Of a stretch of DNA of 64,000 bases, positions 1 to 14,779 are shown in pieces. The notes under the pieces were generated by a model that worked only from the letters and a program-made list of their open reading frames with translations, searched no databases and was not told where the DNA came from. Numbering within the stretch: position 1 is the first letter of the stretch; every line of letters starts with the position of its first letter. The position numbers and the translations under genes were made by a program. Origin of the DNA: Sequoia sempervirens (lineage: Eukaryota; Streptophyta; Pinopsida; Cupressales; Cupressaceae); contig VDFB02193867.1 of assembly GCA_007258455.2 (NCBI GenBank), positions 529,948,863-530,012,862 of the forward strand, given 5' to 3'.

Positions 1-1363
1 AGGGATCAATTTTGGCATGAAAGTCTTGCTGGATGCAAGCAACTTTTTTTTATTAAAGGCATTTTTCATTTTTGCTTCAAAAATCTAGCTTCCACTTAGT
101 TGTAGGAAAAATGATTTATGGGTTTTGTAGCTAGGGTCGAAATCAGAATTGGGTATCTTTTATATTTTTAATATCTTGTATGGATATGGAGAAAATAATA
201 GTAAAAAAAATCAATGCACGTCATTTTTCTCATGGTTGAAGGTTAAAAAAAATAAAATTATTTTCTACTTGCTAGATCAAAAAATGCTTTTTGGGTTTTA
301 TTTTTAGCTTCAAAATATTTTTGAGTTTATGTTTTTGTCTACTCATTACAAATAAATTTTATAGAAATTAAATCAAAAGTAAACTTTTTTTCCTAGAAAA
401 CCCATTTCCTATAGGCTAAATTCAATTTTTTTAAAAAAATTCATAACTTTTGGCCTTGGTGTCAGATTTTTGCAAATGAGATATCATTGGAAAGTTGGTT
501 TCCTCATCTACAAAGATCTTAGGTAATTTTTCATCATAGAAGCAGATGTGTACCTTGGTTTTTGCATGCACTCATTTTCTTTTTCATGCACTAGGCTTAC
601 ATTTTCTCCATAGTTTATGCATGTGTTGCATTCTCTCCTTTTGCAATCATTGGGTATTGTAATAAATGAACTAATATAAAGTTCCATCAAGGGGGGTTTC
701 TTGCATCTCATCTTCATATTGGTGACAACTCGTATGAGTTTATCTAGATTCTATTATTTATTTTGGCCTCTTCTTACACATAGTTGTACACATTTTTGGT
801 TCGTATTAGTTCACACTTCAAACTGAGAGCTTATTGTTATTGATCTGCATTGGATCAAATCTATCTTAGTTTTAGGGCCATGTTTTTATGGTTAATATTC
901 CAGAATCTTGATGGTACTCATTCCCATGGATCAGTTTTAGTTATAGTTTGACATCAGCATCAAGAGACACACAACCTCAAAATTCTATCATATCATTCCC
1001 TCTTATGAGGGGCATCTTTTTCATCTCCTTTTGCTTCATAGATTCTAGGGTTGATCGAGTATGTGAGTTTTCCAGTGTTCCTTGGCATCGATTCTGCTAT
1101 TGCATTATTATGATTCCAATATGGTTTCTTGTAAATAGAGGTATCTTTCCTTGCTTGCAGAATTAAGGATTCTAGTGTTACTCCATCAGAGTTCTTTTAA
1201 TGCTTCTTTGCAGTAGGTCATCTCATTGAGGGGGGGTTTTCCCATTGGGTTTTCTCCCTTTCTCTTTCATTAAATTTTTAAATGAGTACCTAATCAGGCC
1301 TTATTGTTGGGAAACATCTTTGTATAATAATTTTCTTCTCCCTAAGTTTCACTTATGGGGGGT
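1..1363 (+). mobile_element. 3' internal part of an LTR retrotransposon (element E), no gene seen
   Basis: No recognisable coding region is seen on either strand; the longest frames are about 70 codons and resemble no family I know. The assignment rests on the right edge. A purine-rich tract (acttatggggggt) at 1351-1363 is followed directly by a sequence with LTR-like start (TGTTGGTG), which is the usual order of polypurine tract then 3' LTR. The element's left part would lie outside the window. It could instead be unrelated intergenic DNA. Confidence 0.4.
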
Positions 1364-1810
1364 TGTTGGTGTAATTAATTATTTAATTACACTAGCATAA
1401 GTTTAACTTAGGTATTGCATTTAATTAATTAAGTCCTAGGTTGCATAATTATATAAATCATTTAATAATTGAGTTATTCCCCCTTCCTTGTTTGTAGGAG
1501 ATAAGATTCCTTCTAGAAGATGAGTTGTCCTTCTAGAACTTATCTCTATATTTTTATCATTTCCTAGATAGGGTTCACATGTTGTCACATGTAGTGTGAT
1601 TTTAACACTTGGCAACATCTTATGCATTTTATGTTTTCACTCATGCCTATATATTCAAGGAATTTTGTACATTTGTAATCATCTCATATTCAATTTGGCA
1701 TTATTGCATCTTAATGATAGCATGATATTTCTGCCATTTCTCTCTTGTGGAAGTTATTTTTTCTTGTAGGTGATGTCGGGGTGTTTGAGGAGTTCACCTA
1801 AACTCCTACA
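1364..1810 (+). mobile_element. Probable 3' LTR of element E
   Basis: A 447-bp segment starts TGTTGGTGTAATT directly after a polypurine tract and ends ...CTCCTACA, giving the TG...CA ends of plant LTRs. A Copia-type gag reading frame on the other strand starts immediately to the right (1811), so this LTR appears to be inserted in that gag. The left partner LTR is outside the window, so the target duplication (right side ttctt) cannot be checked. Confidence 0.5.
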
Positions 1811-2660
1811 TTCTTAACACCACGAAAAGATTCAATAATAAAAGCTTCATCATTTGATGAATCTTCAATGCAAGAAAATTTTCCTTCATTTTTTTTACCT
1901 TCGAGATTTCCTTTAAGAACATATGTAGCTCATGATTTACACAGCCAAGATATGTGACTTTTTTTCTTACAATAAAAACACTTAATTTCCTCACTACTTG
2001 TACTTGATCTTTTATTATGGATTTGAGAATATAATGTGTTCTCCAATTGAGAAACATATTTTGAATATTTTTTCATTTGTTATCTAATCTTTTGCTAAAA
2101 TAGTTAAAGTCATATCTTCTAAATTTTGAGAGGTTAAATGGCTTAGTGTAAAAATAGCATTACAGTATTTTCAAGGAAAATAATTTAAGAATATAGATAT
2201 AGAATCATCATCATCTACTAGAGCCTTAAATTATTCTAGTTTTCTAAGGAGACACCCCATATTACTTATGTGATTTGGCATTGTAATTCCATCTTCCATT
2301 TTGAACCTGAATAATTAAAGTTTTAAGGAAAACTTTGCATTAAGTGATTTTACTCTAGAAAATTTATTTAGATCATCCAAAATTTTGTTTGATGATTTTT
2401 CCAAATCAATGTGATGTAATTAAGAATCAAAAAGAGCAAGAAAAATAATATCCTTGGCTTTATCATCTCTATTGTTCCAATCTAATAACCTAGTTTCCTA
2501 TGTAGGTTCCTTTTCCTTTCCACTCACTATTCCCCATAAATTTTTATTCATTAGTTGCATTTAAATTTTCATTTTCCAAGTATGAAAATCAAAACTAGAT
2601 TACTTATCTAACTTATCTACTACAATCTCCATTATAATATATCCCTTATCTATCACCTTA
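1811..2660 (-). pseudogene. Copia-type gag polyprotein remnant with zinc knuckle
   Basis: Read on the minus strand, the stretch translates in broken frames into a UBN2-type gag. Around 2600-2400 are TWKMKI, NKNLWGIVSGKE, LLDWNNRDDKAKDIIFLAL and KILDDLNKFS, the usual order for Copia/Ty1 gag proteins. Near 1935-1985 a CCHC zinc knuckle is preserved (C-x2-C-x4-H-x4-C, read as CFYCKKKSHISWLC). Several stops and frameshifts interrupt it, and the 3' side is cut by element E's LTR at 1810. In a live element this protein would form the virus-like particle and bind the RNA template. No protease, integrase or RT of the same element is visible in the window. Confidence 0.6.
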
Positions 2661-3111
2661 TTACTTCATTACAAAAACCTTATGTCACTTCAAATAGAAA
2701 GCAAGATGATCATTTTTACATGAATCTTCAAAAAGACCTTCATCCTAGAAAAAACTCTTCAATGCAAAAATAAATTATTAGCCTCTGAATTATAACAACA
2801 TACCTTATCATTGAAAGATAGAAAATTAGGTTGAAAAAAATCTGCACCTTACACTTCTTCGAGTGTACTTAGCAATAAACAACTTATAAATAACTTTTTT
2901 CAGATTTATTCTCACATCACTTTGTTTCTTGTCTACAAATTTAGCATTGGAATAACCAAAAATGGTTGCTAGATGATTTCTTATGGAGTAGGACATAGAG
3001 TGCACCCACTTTCTAGTTATTTCATTCAGAGATAACCCTAGAGATCTCGATGTAAAAGGGAAAGAGATCTTGCAATAGGTCTATCCTAGGGGATAATTGT
3101 AAACTAATGAG
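2661..3111. other. Decayed retroelement leader, no gene seen
   Basis: No coding or RNA feature is recognised here. Position suggests the region between the Copia gag start and the solo LTR on its right. Its right end holds a sequence that reads TTGGTGGTGAACC on the minus strand (about 3113-3125), resembling the post-LTR primer-binding region of elements A and D. Confidence 0.3.
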
Positions 3112-3127
3112 GGGTTCACCACCAAGT

Positions 3128-4833
3128 TAATACTTGGAAAGAAAAATGCTATGCAAGATTAAATGTAATATTTCATGCTAAACCCTAATTTAATGCAAAC
3201 CTTCACTAAATGACCTAGAAATGCAAATGAAACAAAATAAAAAGCTACAAGATGGAATGTGTGCACCTAGAAATTTGAAGATGACTAGAAGGAGGTTTGA
3301 AAAGTTTGAAATTCTATCTTTAATGCTAAGTGGGACTCATTTTCCAAGCTAGATGAATAAGTCCAAAATTTGGGTTTCTAGGAACAAGAATTTGACAAAT
3401 GGGTATCTGAATATGCAAAAATCTAAATTTTGATCTAAATTGAGACTTATTCACCAAAAGTGGCAAATCAGTCCAATTAGGGTTTTTTGATACTTCAAAT
3501 TTTGAATCTTCTCTTCTATGTATTCTCAATCTACTTCTTCAGGTTTTCAGATCTGAATCTCTATAAATCAACATATAGGTGTTCTCCAATGTTTTCCAAT
3601 GCTTGATGAAAACTTTGAAAACTTTAAGCACTTTGACAACTTTCTCCAATCTTGCTCTTCATTGTTTCTTCAACCTAGACCTACAAATCACACATTAAAG
3701 AGGGGAAAATCTTGTTTTGTTTGTGGATAGGGGTTTGCCTTGGTCAATCCTCATTTTGGTAATCAAACCTTGAAATAGAATGAAATAGGAATGGAGAATG
3801 ATTAATGAACAAAATATGATGTCGCAACTCACCAAACCCTAGGAGTGAATTGCTACAAACATGCATGAAATGGCTCCAATGGATGTAGATCTTGAATCTT
3901 GCTTGAACATGATAGATCTTCAATGAAATGCTAGATTGAATCATAAAACCCTACATCATAATTTTTATCTCAAAAATAAACATGATGAATGAAGTCCTTC
4001 ACATGATGCTTGATGCTTGAATAATTCTCTAAAATACTTGACAGTTTTCCCTTGAATTCTCTTGACTACTCATGTAAACACTTGAATTCTCTCGTGAACT
4101 CAAACTTGCTAAAAGGATGAATACTTGAGTGCTTGGGGGAAAAATGAGTGAAATAAACTTGTATTTATACTTAATTATGCAAGAATTCCTAAAATTACAA
4201 CACTACAATCCGACATCAAATCTAGGAGGATAAATACCTGTGAAAATTTTGAATTAATTTTTATTTTGGGCCACACAGGAGTCATTCTCCCAAGATGGTG
4301 AATGAATCCCATTAGGAATAATTTATTGACTACTTTTAAAAATGCTTAGAAAGTTGTGAAACCAGGTTCAAGACCCAAAAACCTAGGTGGGACTCATTCA
4401 CCCAAGGTGGTGAATGAGTCCTAGATTACTAAATCTGGGGCATTCAACCTAAAAAATACATAAATTATGATTGGATGTTGATTTTTGTTTGGATTATCCT
4501 TGTAAACATGCATTAAATGAGGCTTGTGGATGCAAAATAAGGCCAATTAAAGCATAAATAACCCCAATTATTAATGACAACCCCAAAAAGGTTTGAAAGT
4601 GTGTTACAACACCTTACACTACTTTAGATAAGGCATGATTAGGGTTAAAAATAGATTTATTAGGTGTAGTTAATTAATAAAACCTTAGAAAAGTGTGAAA
4701 GTGTGTTACAACACTTCACAACACTTTTTCAAGGTACCATTTATCTTTGTTAATTCACAAGAGATAAAGACCTAATGAAAATGTGTCAAACACATTGCAA
4801 CACTAAACCAAGGAACCATAAGCCTAGTCTACA
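3128..4833 (-). mobile_element. Probable solo or truncated LTR related to elements A and D (minus)
   Basis: On the minus strand this shares ordered blocks with the LTRs of A and D: the ...tttctaggtgcacac... block (plus 3255-3280), the gtgtgattgtaggt block (about 3690) and the block 'tgtggatgcaaaataaggcc' (about 4528), which matches D near 59260. It holds several copies of the recurrent hairpin motif, the clearest at 4388-4422. It is followed (minus) by a possible primer-binding sequence at 3113-3125. The left edge is set by the possible TGTAGAC start at 4833. Both ends are approximate and no target duplication was found. Confidence 0.45.
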
Positions 4834-5303
4834 AGGAGGGCCCAAACAAGTAAGGAAAAGTAGAAGGCATACTTTTTCGAATGCCATAGGCATCATGATA
4901 CTTTATCCTTTAAAGGTCTTTTACCTGCAACTTGTGCTATTAGTTTTAACTTCCACTTAGGGAAAAGGTGACTTCCATAATGAACTTGAATCTTCAAACT
5001 TCAAAACACTTATGCTGCCACAAAAATCAAGGCTTACATATTTATCCTCTCTTCATATAAATGTTTTACATGGAAATGAGTAGTAGCAACATCATCATAG
5101 TCTCATATTGTCGCTCTAGTCTTCTCTTCATACACAACTTTACTACTCCTACATGGTGGCTTCCTACACAACTCTAATCTTCTTACACAATGACCATGGG
5201 GGTTTCCAACTTTTGTTGGAATCCTTCTCCTTGGTTTCATCCTTGACACCTTTAGAAGACCCATTCTCTCACACAAGACACCTTCCAAAGATACTTAAAC
5301 AAC
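4834..5303. other. Probable Copia leader sequence, no gene seen
   Basis: This lies between the solo LTR and a tRNA-iMet-type primer binding site. A 61-codon minus-strand frame (5103-5288) starts soon after the primer site, but I do not recognise it and give it no weight. Confidence 0.25.
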
Positions 5304-5317
5304 ACTCTGATACCAAA
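5304..5317 (-). promoter_or_regulatory. Primer binding site, initiator tRNA-Met type (minus)
   Basis: On the minus strand the bases read TTTGGTATCAGAG, matching the 12-base site (TGGTATCAGAGC) complementary to the 3' end of plant initiator tRNA-Met except at its last base. It directly follows a sequence ending ...CAACA, as expected after a 5' LTR. It fits the minus-strand Copia gag remnant further left. Confidence 0.55.
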
Positions 5318-5995
5318 TGTTGGAAAAATGCTTAATTGATTTACTTAATGTAATGCAAAAACTTTGTACAATTAAGAAACTAAGCAATTGCATAAGAAAA
5401 TTGAACTAAACAATGTAAACTGTAATACCTTCTATTAACTAAAAATGACTTGTTAACAATCTTGGTAGCAGTATAGTACAATAATATGGTAACATGGGAA
5501 AGTACACATGGCATCAAAGTGAAAGAGTGCAACTTAGAATAAAAGAATAATTTTAATCTCCCTTTTGTGATGACCTTTCATTAATGTTGTTCATGAAAGC
5601 TCATAAAATATGAATATTTGGGAAGGGGGTATATTAATAATGAAGAATACCAATGTCTTTTTAGGATATTAATGACGCAAAATACCAAATTATTTTTAGG
5701 CTACACAAAATATATTATATTTTCTACCTTAATAATTTATAAATATATTTTTTTTAAATATTTTAAATTTTAATAATATATTTTAATGACAAATAAGACT
5801 AATATATATTGAATAGATGAACAAGTGAATCATATAAATATTTTAAGTCTTTTAAATGTTCAAAAAGAACTTGCTACATTTTAAACCAACGCTTCGTCTT
5901 TTGAACTCTCAAGGTGGAAAATTCACTATATATAATAAAAAATATAAAAATATATACAAAATTTTTATTTATAGAGTATATAAAGCTCCTCAGAA
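5318..5995 (-). mobile_element. Probable 5' LTR of the minus-strand Copia element
   Basis: On the minus strand it would end ...TTTTTCCAACA directly before the tRNA-iMet primer site. Its outer start was not found: element A is inserted at about 5996, and no matching 3' LTR lies in the window. The content is AT-rich with no gene. The far boundary is a guess. Confidence 0.35.
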
Positions 5996-6000
5996 CATAT

Positions 6001-7780
6001 TGTAGCATAGAAAAATGGATCTCTTAAAATTTTCACACTTCACATGGGAATAATTAATGATAAATTGGACTTAATGATGCCTTGATTTAGTGTTGTGAGG
6101 TGTTTTACATAGATCCACATTAGGTTGTGGGCCATTTGAGACTGAATAAAATGAATTTATCGATGTCTTGTAAAGGTGTTGTAGAGTGTTCTAAATGAAT
6201 TTCACACTTTTCTAGAATTTTATTAAGCATTTAAGTCTAATGGACCTACTTTTCCCTTAATTCAATATTGTAAAATGTATTTAATTGCATCCTCACATTA
6301 ATCTAGAAGGATTGTAAATTAAACTTGGTTTTAACCTAGTGTTGTAATGTGTTTTACACATTCACATTCAATCTTGTGACTTTCTAGGCTGTGTGGACCT
6401 CATTTTAATGTTGTAGAGTGTATTTAATCACATTTTCACATTGAAATTTGTGTCCCTAGCCATACTCACCCTTTATATCATCATTAATAGGCCCCTATGA
6501 TCCCATATTATGCATCTTGAGGCATATTTTGATTAAAGACCTCACAAAATCAACATATAAACTTGATTTCTTCACTCCCTGACATCCTAGCTAGCAAAAG
6601 AGCCCCTATGGGAGCCATTCACCACTTTGAGAAAATGAGTCCCATTTAGGCTATTTTTGGGATTTGAGTAGGGAAAAATAGGTTTTGAGTTTAATTTTCC
6701 TCAATGTCATCCTTGGGGATCAAATTAATGAACATTTGAGTGGATTTCCTATATAAAAAAGCTTCCAAATCATTATTTCACCCATTCATTATTCTTTCAT
6801 GATCCATCCATCATTCATTTCATGTTGCCATGTCAAGCATTCAAGGGTTAAAGCACTTCAAGATCAATTCTAGGGAATTCAAGGGAACATTCTTCATTAA
6901 TCATTGTAGTATATCAAGATCTATCATCATGGAAAGATTCTAATTACCTTATTTAATGTTCATGCTTCATCTTATTTCATCATTTTGGTTTAATTACCTA
7001 AACGGGGTTTGACCAAGGTAAACCCCAATTCCCTAACAATCAATATTTCCTCTCTTTCTTTGTGTGATTGTAGATTTGAAGGCTTGGAGAAGAATGAAGA
7101 ATAGGTTACAAAATTTTTGGAGTCATCTCCCTATTGGAAAGGTCAAAATCTTGACAAAAGTCACTCATAGTGTCGAAAATCAAGGTTTCCGATGTAGACA
7201 CCTAGAGGAATAGAAAGAGCAGATCGAGAGCTTTAGATTCCACTTTTGAGATTTCAAAAAGGTTAAAGTGGAATCATTCTCCATTAGTGGAGAATGAGTC
7301 CCACTGTACCTATTTTTCAGAGATTTTTGTAGATCTAAAAACCCATTTGTCTGAAACATGTTTCGACATTATTCACTAAAAGCAAGACTAAGTTGTCCAG
7401 CTTGGCGTGTGAGTCCCAGTTGGCCTAAAAAGTAGAAATTTTAGGATTCCAGAGCTCCATTCCATCTTTCTCTAGTTTCTAGGTGCACACTTTAAATCTC
7501 ATAGTTTTCAATTACAATTTATTTGCATTTCTAGGTCTTTTTGCATATCATAGTGTGTTTTTAAACATCTTGCATTTTCCAAGTTTTGCATTAGTGGCAA
7601 ACCTCTTTATCATTTTTTTAGCCTTTAGGAAAATCCTCTTTGAAATATTTAAATCTCCTTTGCATTGAAATCTCAAGGGTTTGTTCTTGAGTGAAGTGTT
7701 AAGGTTTTTGTATCTCTCTCCTTTTAGGTCCAAAACCCTAGAAGTGTAAGAGAGTTCCACATACAAAAATATTTGTTTCA
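6001..7780 (+). repeat. Element A 5' LTR
   Basis: A 1780-bp LTR matches 23229-23654 plus 42600-43919 along its length. It contains copies of the recurrent hairpin motif, including an almost perfect one at 7268-7304 (arms gtgg.atcattctcca / tggagaatgagtcccac). It is followed by TTTTGGTGAACCTACA (7781-7796), the presumed primer binding site, which is not of the tRNA-iMet type. Confidence 0.9.
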
Positions 7781-8212
7781 TTTTGGTGAACCTACATTTA
7801 GAATACCTTCTTTTCTAGTTTAAAATAAATTATCATCCTTGGTTTAGCTTGCATTAACATTGCATTGCATTTTGCATTAGTAAATTTGCATTCTAGCTTT
7901 TCAATTTTTTGCATTAGTGAAAGTGGATATAATTTACATTTTTACATCTCAAGTCATTGAAAATCATATAAAATATGCATTTTTATTTATTCTTTAGGTC
8001 ATACAACATCAAAATAACCTAAACCAAATGAAAATTTCTCAAAACTTTGAACAAAACCCTTATAGGTACTCATTCACTATTTAGGGCAAATCAGTCCTAG
8101 CCCATATTTTTAACTGCATATTACAGCATCAGAAACCTCATTTATGTGCTTCCTAAGCCTCCTTGTACCATATAAAATAAGTCTAGAAATTTTTGACAAC
8201 ATTTGTTTTGTG
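7781..8212 (+). other. Element A leader, first part
   Basis: Untranslated leader between the 5' LTR and the element B insertion. It begins with the presumed primer binding site (TGGTGAACC from 7784). It is rich in repeated 'ttgcatt' words, as is the leader of element D at 60830-61020, which supports kinship of A and D. It continues at 19290. Confidence 0.65.
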
Positions 8213-8218
8213 CATCTA

Positions 8219-9746
8219 TTAACAAGGATTTTGGCACCCAAATGCTTTCTAGCCCTTCTAGGGCTTTACACCTAAAAGGGATAAAATGGGGCAAAATCTA
8301 ATGTAAAAATTCAAAGATTAAATGAAAGAAATTGATAAAAGAAATGATTTATTAATGTAAAACCTAAGAAATGTAAAGTGCTTGAAAGCATAGTGTGATA
8401 TGCAAAAAAATGAAAAGAATGCAATAAATAACCAAATAAAGATGTTAAATTGAAATTGTGGACCTGAAAATTGAAGAAAGCTAAGATGGAGATCATAGAT
8501 GTGTCAAAAACTTTGGAAATTTTTGATTTTTGAGCCTACTAGGAAACTTACACCGAGCTTGGTGACTTAGTCCCAGATTAGGGAAACTGACCAGGAAGTT
8601 GTTTCTACCAGATAGGTATCTAAAACTATAAAAATATCTGAAAAGTAGTGCATTCAGACTAAGTTGCCACTATTGGTGACTTAGTCCACTTTGGATTTTC
8701 TGCAAATCTGAAAGTGGAAACGGAAGCCCATGGTCTGCAATCTATTTTCTAACAGAGAGCTAAATCCAAATCTATAAAATTACCTGCAAAAAAGAACATA
8801 ATTTGATTTCTAATGGAGGGTTTTCCTCATTCAAACCCCTAGTTGGTATTTAAACCTTGAAAGAGATAAAATATGCATAAAACCCTAGTGCTAAGTGTGT
8901 ATAAGACTGGGAAGTCTAAAAATAAGATGCAACCCTATTCTAATGTGCAAGAATAAGATGCATAAATGGATTTAGAATAATGTAAGAATCATCCTAAGAG
9001 ACCTTAAATCACATTAGAAATGAATGTAAATGACATGCAAACCTTCCTTAGGATGAAGATAGAGAGAAAATGGAAGATAGAATCACTTTGAAAACAAGTC
9101 TTTAGGCTTGATTTGATGGCTAGTTGCATCTCCTCAACCTAGATTTCTCCATGATTCTCCATAGGCATCCATGATCATCCCTTTGCAATGTAAGATCTTG
9201 AACAAAAATTGAGTTTGAAGACTTGCAAAAACCCTAGCTTGCTACCCAAAAACTTCAAATTTTCTATACATAGACTAATGAATCTTCTTGTGAAAGATAT
9301 TTGGCTCTTCACTTTTGAATTTTCTTGATGAAAATGACTTAATGTTATGAAAAATGACCTAAAAACATTTATTTATAGGTATTAACACAAAATTATTCAT
9401 TATTTTAACTTCATAGGCCGACATCCATCAAGATTTTGAATTAAGTTGGTGATTTTCCCACTCAAAAGTGGAAAATACCTCAAAAGGGACTAAGTTTCCA
9501 CCCTGGTCAACTTAGTCCCACCAAGTATTTTTGAGGTGGGTTTCCTGAAATTTGAGTGGGTTGAATGTTTCTTGTTGGTATTTGTATGATTTGTGAGTGG
9601 ATTAGGCCTTAAAGTCCAAAATAATGAGCATTAGGGGCCTATAATTGTAGTTTTTAAGGGATGATTGATGCAAGAGTGTCTAAAATAGGACTAAATTAGG
9701 TCATAGATTATACTTTATGCAAAGGAGTACAATTTCCATGTCCATA
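8219..9746 (-). repeat. Element B 3' LTR
   Basis: A 1.53-kb copy aligns in order with 17720-19283, with about one difference in ten bases by eye and an indel near 8310. On the minus strand it runs from about TATGGACATGG to ...CCTTGTTAA. Hairpin motif copies lie at 8657-8688 and 9486-9519 in the form actaagt..cca / tgg..acttagt. Confidence 0.85.
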
Positions 9747-9767
9747 GTTAGCCCCCACTTTAGTGCC
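9747..9767 (-). promoter_or_regulatory. Polypurine tract of element B
   Basis: On the minus strand it reads ACTAAAGTGGGGGCTAAC directly before the 3' LTR start. It is nearly the same as element A's tract at 23211-23228 (actaaagtgggggttgaa), so A and B belong to related families. It would prime plus-strand DNA synthesis. Confidence 0.7.
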
Positions 9768-10515
9768 TGTATGACTACATGCATGTGTAAGCTAAAGGAC
9801 TCTAAATAGTGCACTTTACTTTATAAAAGGATACTCATTCAAAAGATGGGAGAATGAAACCCCCAGTATCATTATCTACAAAACCACAACATTAGGAACC
9901 ACATCCTACAACATGAATTTTCTAGTTATCCAAAACTCCTCGAATCTAATTTCTATAAATCAAATTTTAGGGTAGATTTATGCCCCCTTGATTCTGCTTG
10001 ATTTGCAGATGTGGAATCAAGGTAGCGAACTAGCCACATCAAATAAGGTACATCATATTGTAGGACATTTCCAAGTACCATGCCACATAACGATATAAAA
10101 TTTATGATGTCGGATGTGGAATCATGATTCCAACACATCAAACAACATTGAAAAATGGAGTTCACTAGCACCTATTATGTTGTTTGGAATAAAAAGTAGT
10201 GTATTAACTCTTAAGAGAGTAATAACCCTAATTTAATGGATGAGAGTAAAAAGAAGGAAAAGATTTAAAAGAGGTGAAACTAAAGTATTTTGTCACTTAC
10301 TATTTCCTTTTACCTCCTTGTACTATGAGAGTGATAAGTGAGATGGAAAAATGTCAAGAAAACAACATTACAGGCCTTTGCGATTGGATGTTCTTCATGA
10401 CTAGGTAGCATATGATGAGCGTCATCATGAGGTGAGTCGATTTTGCTACCTATGTTATTTGTTTATGTAATTATTTAATATTTTTTATGCATATCTAGGT
10501 TAATTTAGGATCTTG
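9768..10515. other. Element B 3' untranslated region, no gene seen
   Basis: This is the stretch between the polypurine tract of B and the antisense mobile-domain frame. It is AT-rich with short unrelated frames only. Nothing else is recognised. Confidence 0.4.
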
Positions 10516-10529
10516 GAAAAAAACTTCGC

Positions 10530-10640
10530 AAAGTGTCCCTTTTTTTCACAAAGTGTCCCTTTTGTTTGCAAAGTGTCCCTTTTTTTCACAAAGTGTCCCA
10601 CTTTTTCATAAAGTGTCTCATTTCTTTCTGAATTGTCCCA
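10530..10640 (+). repeat. Short tandem repeat, unit about 21-23 bp (aaagtgtccct...)
   Basis: The word caaagtgtccc(t/a) followed by a T-rich spacer (ttttttca or similar) occurs four times in a row, then decays into aaagtgtctc and aattgtccc. It sits just upstream of the mobile-domain frame, inside element B. Confidence 0.75.
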
Positions 10641-10779
10641 AAAGAGTTCTAAAGTTTCTAGGTACTTTAGGAAAGCACGCTAGATGAACTTTATTACACT
10701 TGTATGATGAATAAAGTAAAAATTAAAGAGATTAGATATTTTTTAGAGCATATTTGTATGATTTTGATAGGTACCCACC

Positions 10780-12882
<2,103 letters not shown>

Positions 12883-13354
12883 ACATTCTACATTGTGATG
12901 AGATGTACATAAAACTTTGGATATATATATGAGAATTTGTTATTTTATGACTTGTTTTAATGTGTCTAAATGTTAAATGGTAATGTGAGTAATTAAATAA
13001 CCTTGGTAAGATTACTTAATTAATGTCTTCATGATTTAACAAAGTTTATGTGACCGAATTAAAACTTATTACAATTTCTTTTAGATACAACATGATGATT
13101 AAGTATGTTATGATAAATTAAATGATGTAACTTATCATAACACATGAGATGAGTTTGAATAGTATGAGACCTAAAGTAATTATAAAAATAAATTAAATAA
13201 CCACTTTAGTGCTCAAGAAATATGCATGATTGGTTTGTCAGGAACAAAGCAATGTGAAAGCATATAGGAGATGACCCAATGGCTCTAACAACAATTCTTT
13301 ATCATTCATACTATTCAAAGGAATTAGAAATAATACCAACACAAATGAGTGGCA

Positions 13355-14410
13355 TTGATAGGTTCTTTAAGGGGTGTGCCATCTAGTTTAGTTAACATAT
13401 ATGCACCATACCCAAAAAATTTGTCAATGAATGGTCCTAACAAATTAGAACTAAATTTGTCTCTTTCATTTGGGTCGACATTGACATTACACTAACTAGC
13501 AAATAGAACTAAGTCACCATTTTTGAATGAGCGAGGGATACCATTAATATTGTAATGGTTATGTTTCCTTTTTTGATAAGCTTGAATACTTTCAAGAGTG
13601 TTAATGTGTTGTTCATCAAGCATCTCTAGCTAGTGTAATATTTGTTTTTAATAGTGTGTATCGTCAACCAATCCCTGAAGAGTAATTCTTAGTGTAGGAA
13701 TCTCTAACTCTAAGGGAATTAGTGCTTCACTACCATAGATAAAATTATAAGGTGTTGTCCCTGTGGAAGATCGAGCACTTGTACGATAAGCCCAAAGCTC
13801 ATAGTGTAGTTGTGTGTGCCAATCCCTGTGATTTTTATGAACAGTTTTCTTCAAATTTTGTTCAAGGACTTTAGTAGTTGATTCAACTTGACCATTAGAT
13901 TGTGAGTAATAAGGTGTCCAAAAATGATGTTGGATGTTAAAGGCCTTCAAAAATTTATTCACTTCATTTTTCTTAAATGGTGTTCCATTATCAGAAACTA
14001 ATGCAGAAGAGAGTCCAAAGCTAGCAATAATTTGTTCTAGGATGAAACAACATATTACATCAGCTATTTTAGATTGAAGAGGAATGGCCTCTACCCATTT
14101 TTTGAATTAATCAGTTTCAGTGATGATAAAGGTATATCCAATGGAAGAACGGGGTGAAAGTTTTCCTATAATGTCCAATCCCCACATTGCAAAGGGCCAT
14201 ATCGGAAGTTGAGTTTGAATTTCATTAGTAGGAGCATGAGGCAAATTGTTATGTTCTTGACATTTATGAAATTTTTGAACATAATCAAAGCAATCACGTT
14301 CCATGTTGTGCCAATAATACTGCATATGGATAAGTTTTTTAGCCAAAATTTTCCATCCAAAATTTCCACCACAAGCACCTTCATAGGCTTGGTGAAGTGC
14401 TAGAGGTATC
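13355..14410 (-). pseudogene. Ty3/gypsy integrase remnant of element B
   Basis: Read minus: the zinc-binding N-terminus at 14250-14400 (KILAKKLIHMQYYWHNMERD, then YVQKFHKCQ) has lost a His and a Cys of the HHCC motif (H to Y, C to F). The catalytic core shows WGLDIIG (first Asp, about 14180), VSDNGTPF (second Asp, about 14000) and QSNGQVES (Glu, about 13900), so D,D,E is still readable but split by a stop and frameshift near 14000-14110. The C-terminal part continues to about 13355 (FKNGDLVLFAS, LLGPF, NATHLC) with stops. In a live element it would insert the cDNA into the genome. Confidence 0.85.
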
Positions 14411-14779
14411 TCATATTTGTTTAAGCACCTAAGTAAGAGACCATTAAATAACCTTCAATATAGCACATTGGAAAGGATGATATATTTAGATGCAATTTTT
14501 CATAAACAAGCACGAAGGTGTTTGGTTGTTGGCTCGAGAAGGGTACCACTTTTTCAAATAGTTGAATATGGTATCAAACCATTCAATCAAGTTTTCCTCA
14601 TTTGTCATTAAAATTTCTTCCATTTTTACATCAATCAAAGGTTGTATGATAGGGTGAATAGTGAATGTGAAATTTTTTAAAGGATCTTGAGGGGATATAA
14701 GAGAGGTCACACTTTCCATTGCATCTGCAAGTCAATTATCTTTTAGTGGGATGTTATCAATGGTAAATGTATGAAACTT

